Below are positions 35,271 to 36,667 of a stretch of 36,667 bases of DNA, piece by piece. The notes under the pieces were generated by a model. The model was not told the origin of the DNA and ran no database searches. It saw only the letters and a list, made by a program, of their open reading frames with translations. The stretch is from CAYRGG01 sp964423745 (GTDB lineage Bacteria; Pseudomonadota; Gammaproteobacteria; Competibacterales; Competibacteraceae). Positions within the stretch are counted from its first letter, which is position 1, and the number at the start of each line of letters is the position of its first letter. The DNA lies in contig CAYRGG010000044.1 of assembly GCA_964423745.1 (NCBI GenBank), positions 1 through 36,667 on the forward strand, written 5' to 3'. Made by a program: the position numbers and the translations under genes.

Positions 35271-35996
35271 TTAATATGTTAGAGATTTCATATTACTTCG
35301 AGCCATAACCCATGTCGCACTAAAAATGGTTTTTAAAGAACGCTCGGTTTCTTGTTTGTAGCCATTAAACCTTGCAATGACAACATCTAGGATTTGATAA
35401 ATCATCTTATCCACTAAGTCATCATCTTGTACTTGCTTTGCATAGTCACTTTGCGTTAAAGACTCTGCAAACTTATTAACAGCACCAGTGCGAGCGATAT
35501 TAACTATATCCTCTGGTAATTCGTAAAATAGATCAAGCGAGACAATATCAGTAAACAACGCCAGCCACCGCTTATCAAGCTCTTTGTAGTTATACCATCC
35601 GGCAAGAAAACGCGCTTTGCGTTCCACGAGTACTTGCTCCCTTAAACCACTTAGTCCACCTACGATTACACCTAGAATTTGAGTGTAGGTTTCATTGTCT
35701 GATTCACTTAGATCGTCATTTAGCGCGTTACGATAAGCCTCGGCAAACAATTGAGAAAATGCTTTTAGTGTTGCTTCCGAAGGCTGTTCCTGACTGAGTA
35801 GAATATCTTGAAGCAGCTTATCAATTCCTTTGCCGTAACTCTCAATAAGTTTTTCTTTTCCAGGTTGCGAGTCTTTTATAAAGTGTGTGTATAGACCGCT
35901 CTTAGTTTCAGGTTGAATTACTTCTCGAGAAACGGTTTTTTGACAAGCAGCTAAGTTGATAAAAATTAAAATAAAGCAAAACAATATTTTTATCAT
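35271..35996 (-). CDS. Predicted lipoprotein, unknown family, paralog of the next gene
   Basis: This 241-residue protein has a lipoprotein signal: basic start, hydrophobic core and lipobox LAAC with Cys18. The mature part is helical and acidic. It shares LSESDNE followed by LGV...GGLSGLRE and the C-terminal NGYKQETERSLKTIFSATW with the neighbouring 36006-36667 gene, which has LSESDNE, LGVLFGSLRA and NGYKEETGRSIRSEFTSAF. The two genes are 9 bases apart and probably one transcript. Base composition is AT-richer than the rest of the window. I recognise no family. Confidence 0.7.
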   Translation of the reverse strand: MIKILFCFILIFINLAACQKTVSREVIQPETKSGLYTHFIKDSQPGKEKLIESYGKGIDKLLQDILLSQEQPSEATLKAFSQLFAEAYRNALNDDLSESDNETYTQILGVIVGGLSGLREQVLVERKARFLAGWYNYKELDKRWLALFTDIVSLDLFYELPEDIVNIARTGAVNKFAESLTQSDYAKQVQDDDLVDKMIYQILDVVIARFNGYKQETERSLKTIFSATWVMARSNMKSLTY

Positions 35997-36005
35997 AATA
36001 AGTTT

Positions 36006-36667
36006 TTAAATTTTTCCCAATTTATTTGTGCCTTCATTATGAGTCAAAGCAAATGCCGAAGTAAATTCACTTCTAATGCTGCGTCCTGTTTCTTCTTTAT
36101 AACCGTTAAGTCCAGCAAGCATTACCCTTAGAATTTCATGAAATTTGTCATCTATTAAATTCATTTTCTCTGCTTGTACACGATTACTACTGTTAAATAA
36201 GTCACTAAAAATAGGAACAACAATTCCATCTTTTATAGCGCTGAGTTGAGTACTTATCCCAGGATAAATTGTTGCAAATCCCGTCAAAACATTGACTATA
36301 TTACGCACAGCTTGCTGGTCAGCCTTATTGTCTGCCTTTGCATCATCGAAAGCAGCTCGCAAACTTCCAAACAATACCCCCAGAGTCATTGAGCTGTCTT
36401 CATTATCCGATTCACTTAATGAACCATCTGTTGCTTCTTGATATAAATTTTTTAATGTTGAGGAAACTGCTTCGATAAATTCACCATTAGGGTCGGGATT
36501 ATTGAAGATGGCTTCTTTAAAAAAGAAAGAAAAAGCTGTAGGACTTGATACAAAGTGATTTGAATTATTAGCTATCTCTATTGCAATCCCCTTCGGATCA
36601 CTCACAAACAATGCCTTCAGTCCTTCGGTCAGCTCCTTTCGGGTGTGCGTCTCCCCCATGCCATCAC
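36006..36667 (-). CDS. Paralog of the predicted lipoprotein, running off the right edge
   Basis: The frame is open to the window end; the first internal ATG is at 36659, and Asp-Gly precede it in frame, so the true start probably lies outside. At least 217 residues are visible, helical and acidic, ending in NEGTNKLGKI. Shared motifs with the 35271 gene include LSESDNE, LGVLFGSLRA and NGYKEETGRSIRSEFTSAF. No signal peptide can be judged, because the start is missing. Function is unknown. Confidence 0.65.
   Translation of the reverse strand, partial: DGMGETHTRKELTEGLKALFVSDPKGIAIEIANNSNHFVSSPTAFSFFFKEAIFNNPDPNGEFIEAVSSTLKNLYQEATDGSLSESDNEDSSMTLGVLFGSLRAAFDDAKADNKADQQAVRNIVNVLTGFATIYPGISTQLSAIKDGIVVPIFSDLFNSSNRVQAEKMNLIDDKFHEILRVMLAGLNGYKEETGRSIRSEFTSAFALTHNEGTNKLGKI

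Overview
The window looks like chromosomal DNA of a gammaproteobacterium of medium GC content. The evidence is a canonical Na+-translocating NADH:quinone reductase operon (nqrABCDEF-apbE-nqrM), a yadGH-type ABC exporter, a 2-Cys peroxiredoxin-thioredoxin reductase pair, and several short palindromic repeats and MITE-like elements. I cannot name the genus from sequence alone.

Region 1 (1-17883) is a type 2 BREX (Pgl) phage-defence locus in the classical order pglW (3' part only; the gene enters from the left edge), pglX, pglY, pglZ, brxD, brxHI, all on the + strand. Four-base ATGA overlaps join pglW/pglX, pglY/pglZ and pglZ/brxD. The operon is interrupted between pglX and pglY by a block of about 2.3 kb. 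This block carries a lone CopG/RHH-type antitoxin, a HigBA-type toxin-antitoxin pair, a Uma2-type putative nuclease and, on the opposite strand, a YefM/YoeB-type pair. It is bracketed by two same-orientation copies of a 27-bp palindromic repeat. higBA and the Uma2 gene look like integron gene cassettes with degenerate attC-like sites.

Region 2 (17884-18367) is a repeat cluster behind brxHI. It holds two more copies of the 27-bp repeat, a second partial copy of the 3' end of brxHI split by a 119-bp MITE-like element with a CTAG target duplication, and a separate 106-bp imperfect palindrome.

Region 3 (18368-26896) holds a CitE/HpcH-family CoA-ester lyase (- strand), then the complete nqr operon with its two maturation genes: apbE (covalent FMN attachment) and nqrM (iron/cysteine centre maturation).

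Region 4 (26982-29987) has a CBS-pair protein, an ABC-2 type exporter (yadG/yadH-like), a MOSC-domain protein and a small membrane protein.

Region 5 (30198-34300, - strand) is a redox and efflux group: peroxiredoxin and thioredoxin reductase as a likely operon, a 14-TM DHA2 family MFS transporter, a MITE-like element and an OsmC-type peroxidase.

Region 6 (34528-36667, - strand) has a second Uma2 protein and two adjacent paralogous proteins of a family I do not recognise. One is a predicted lipoprotein and the other runs off the right edge.

No rRNA, tRNA, CRISPR array or intact transposase gene was seen. BREX type 2 is a known system. The less ordinary parts are the cassette-like toxin-antitoxin block inside it, the duplicated brxHI tail with its MITE, and the unassigned paralog pair at the right end.
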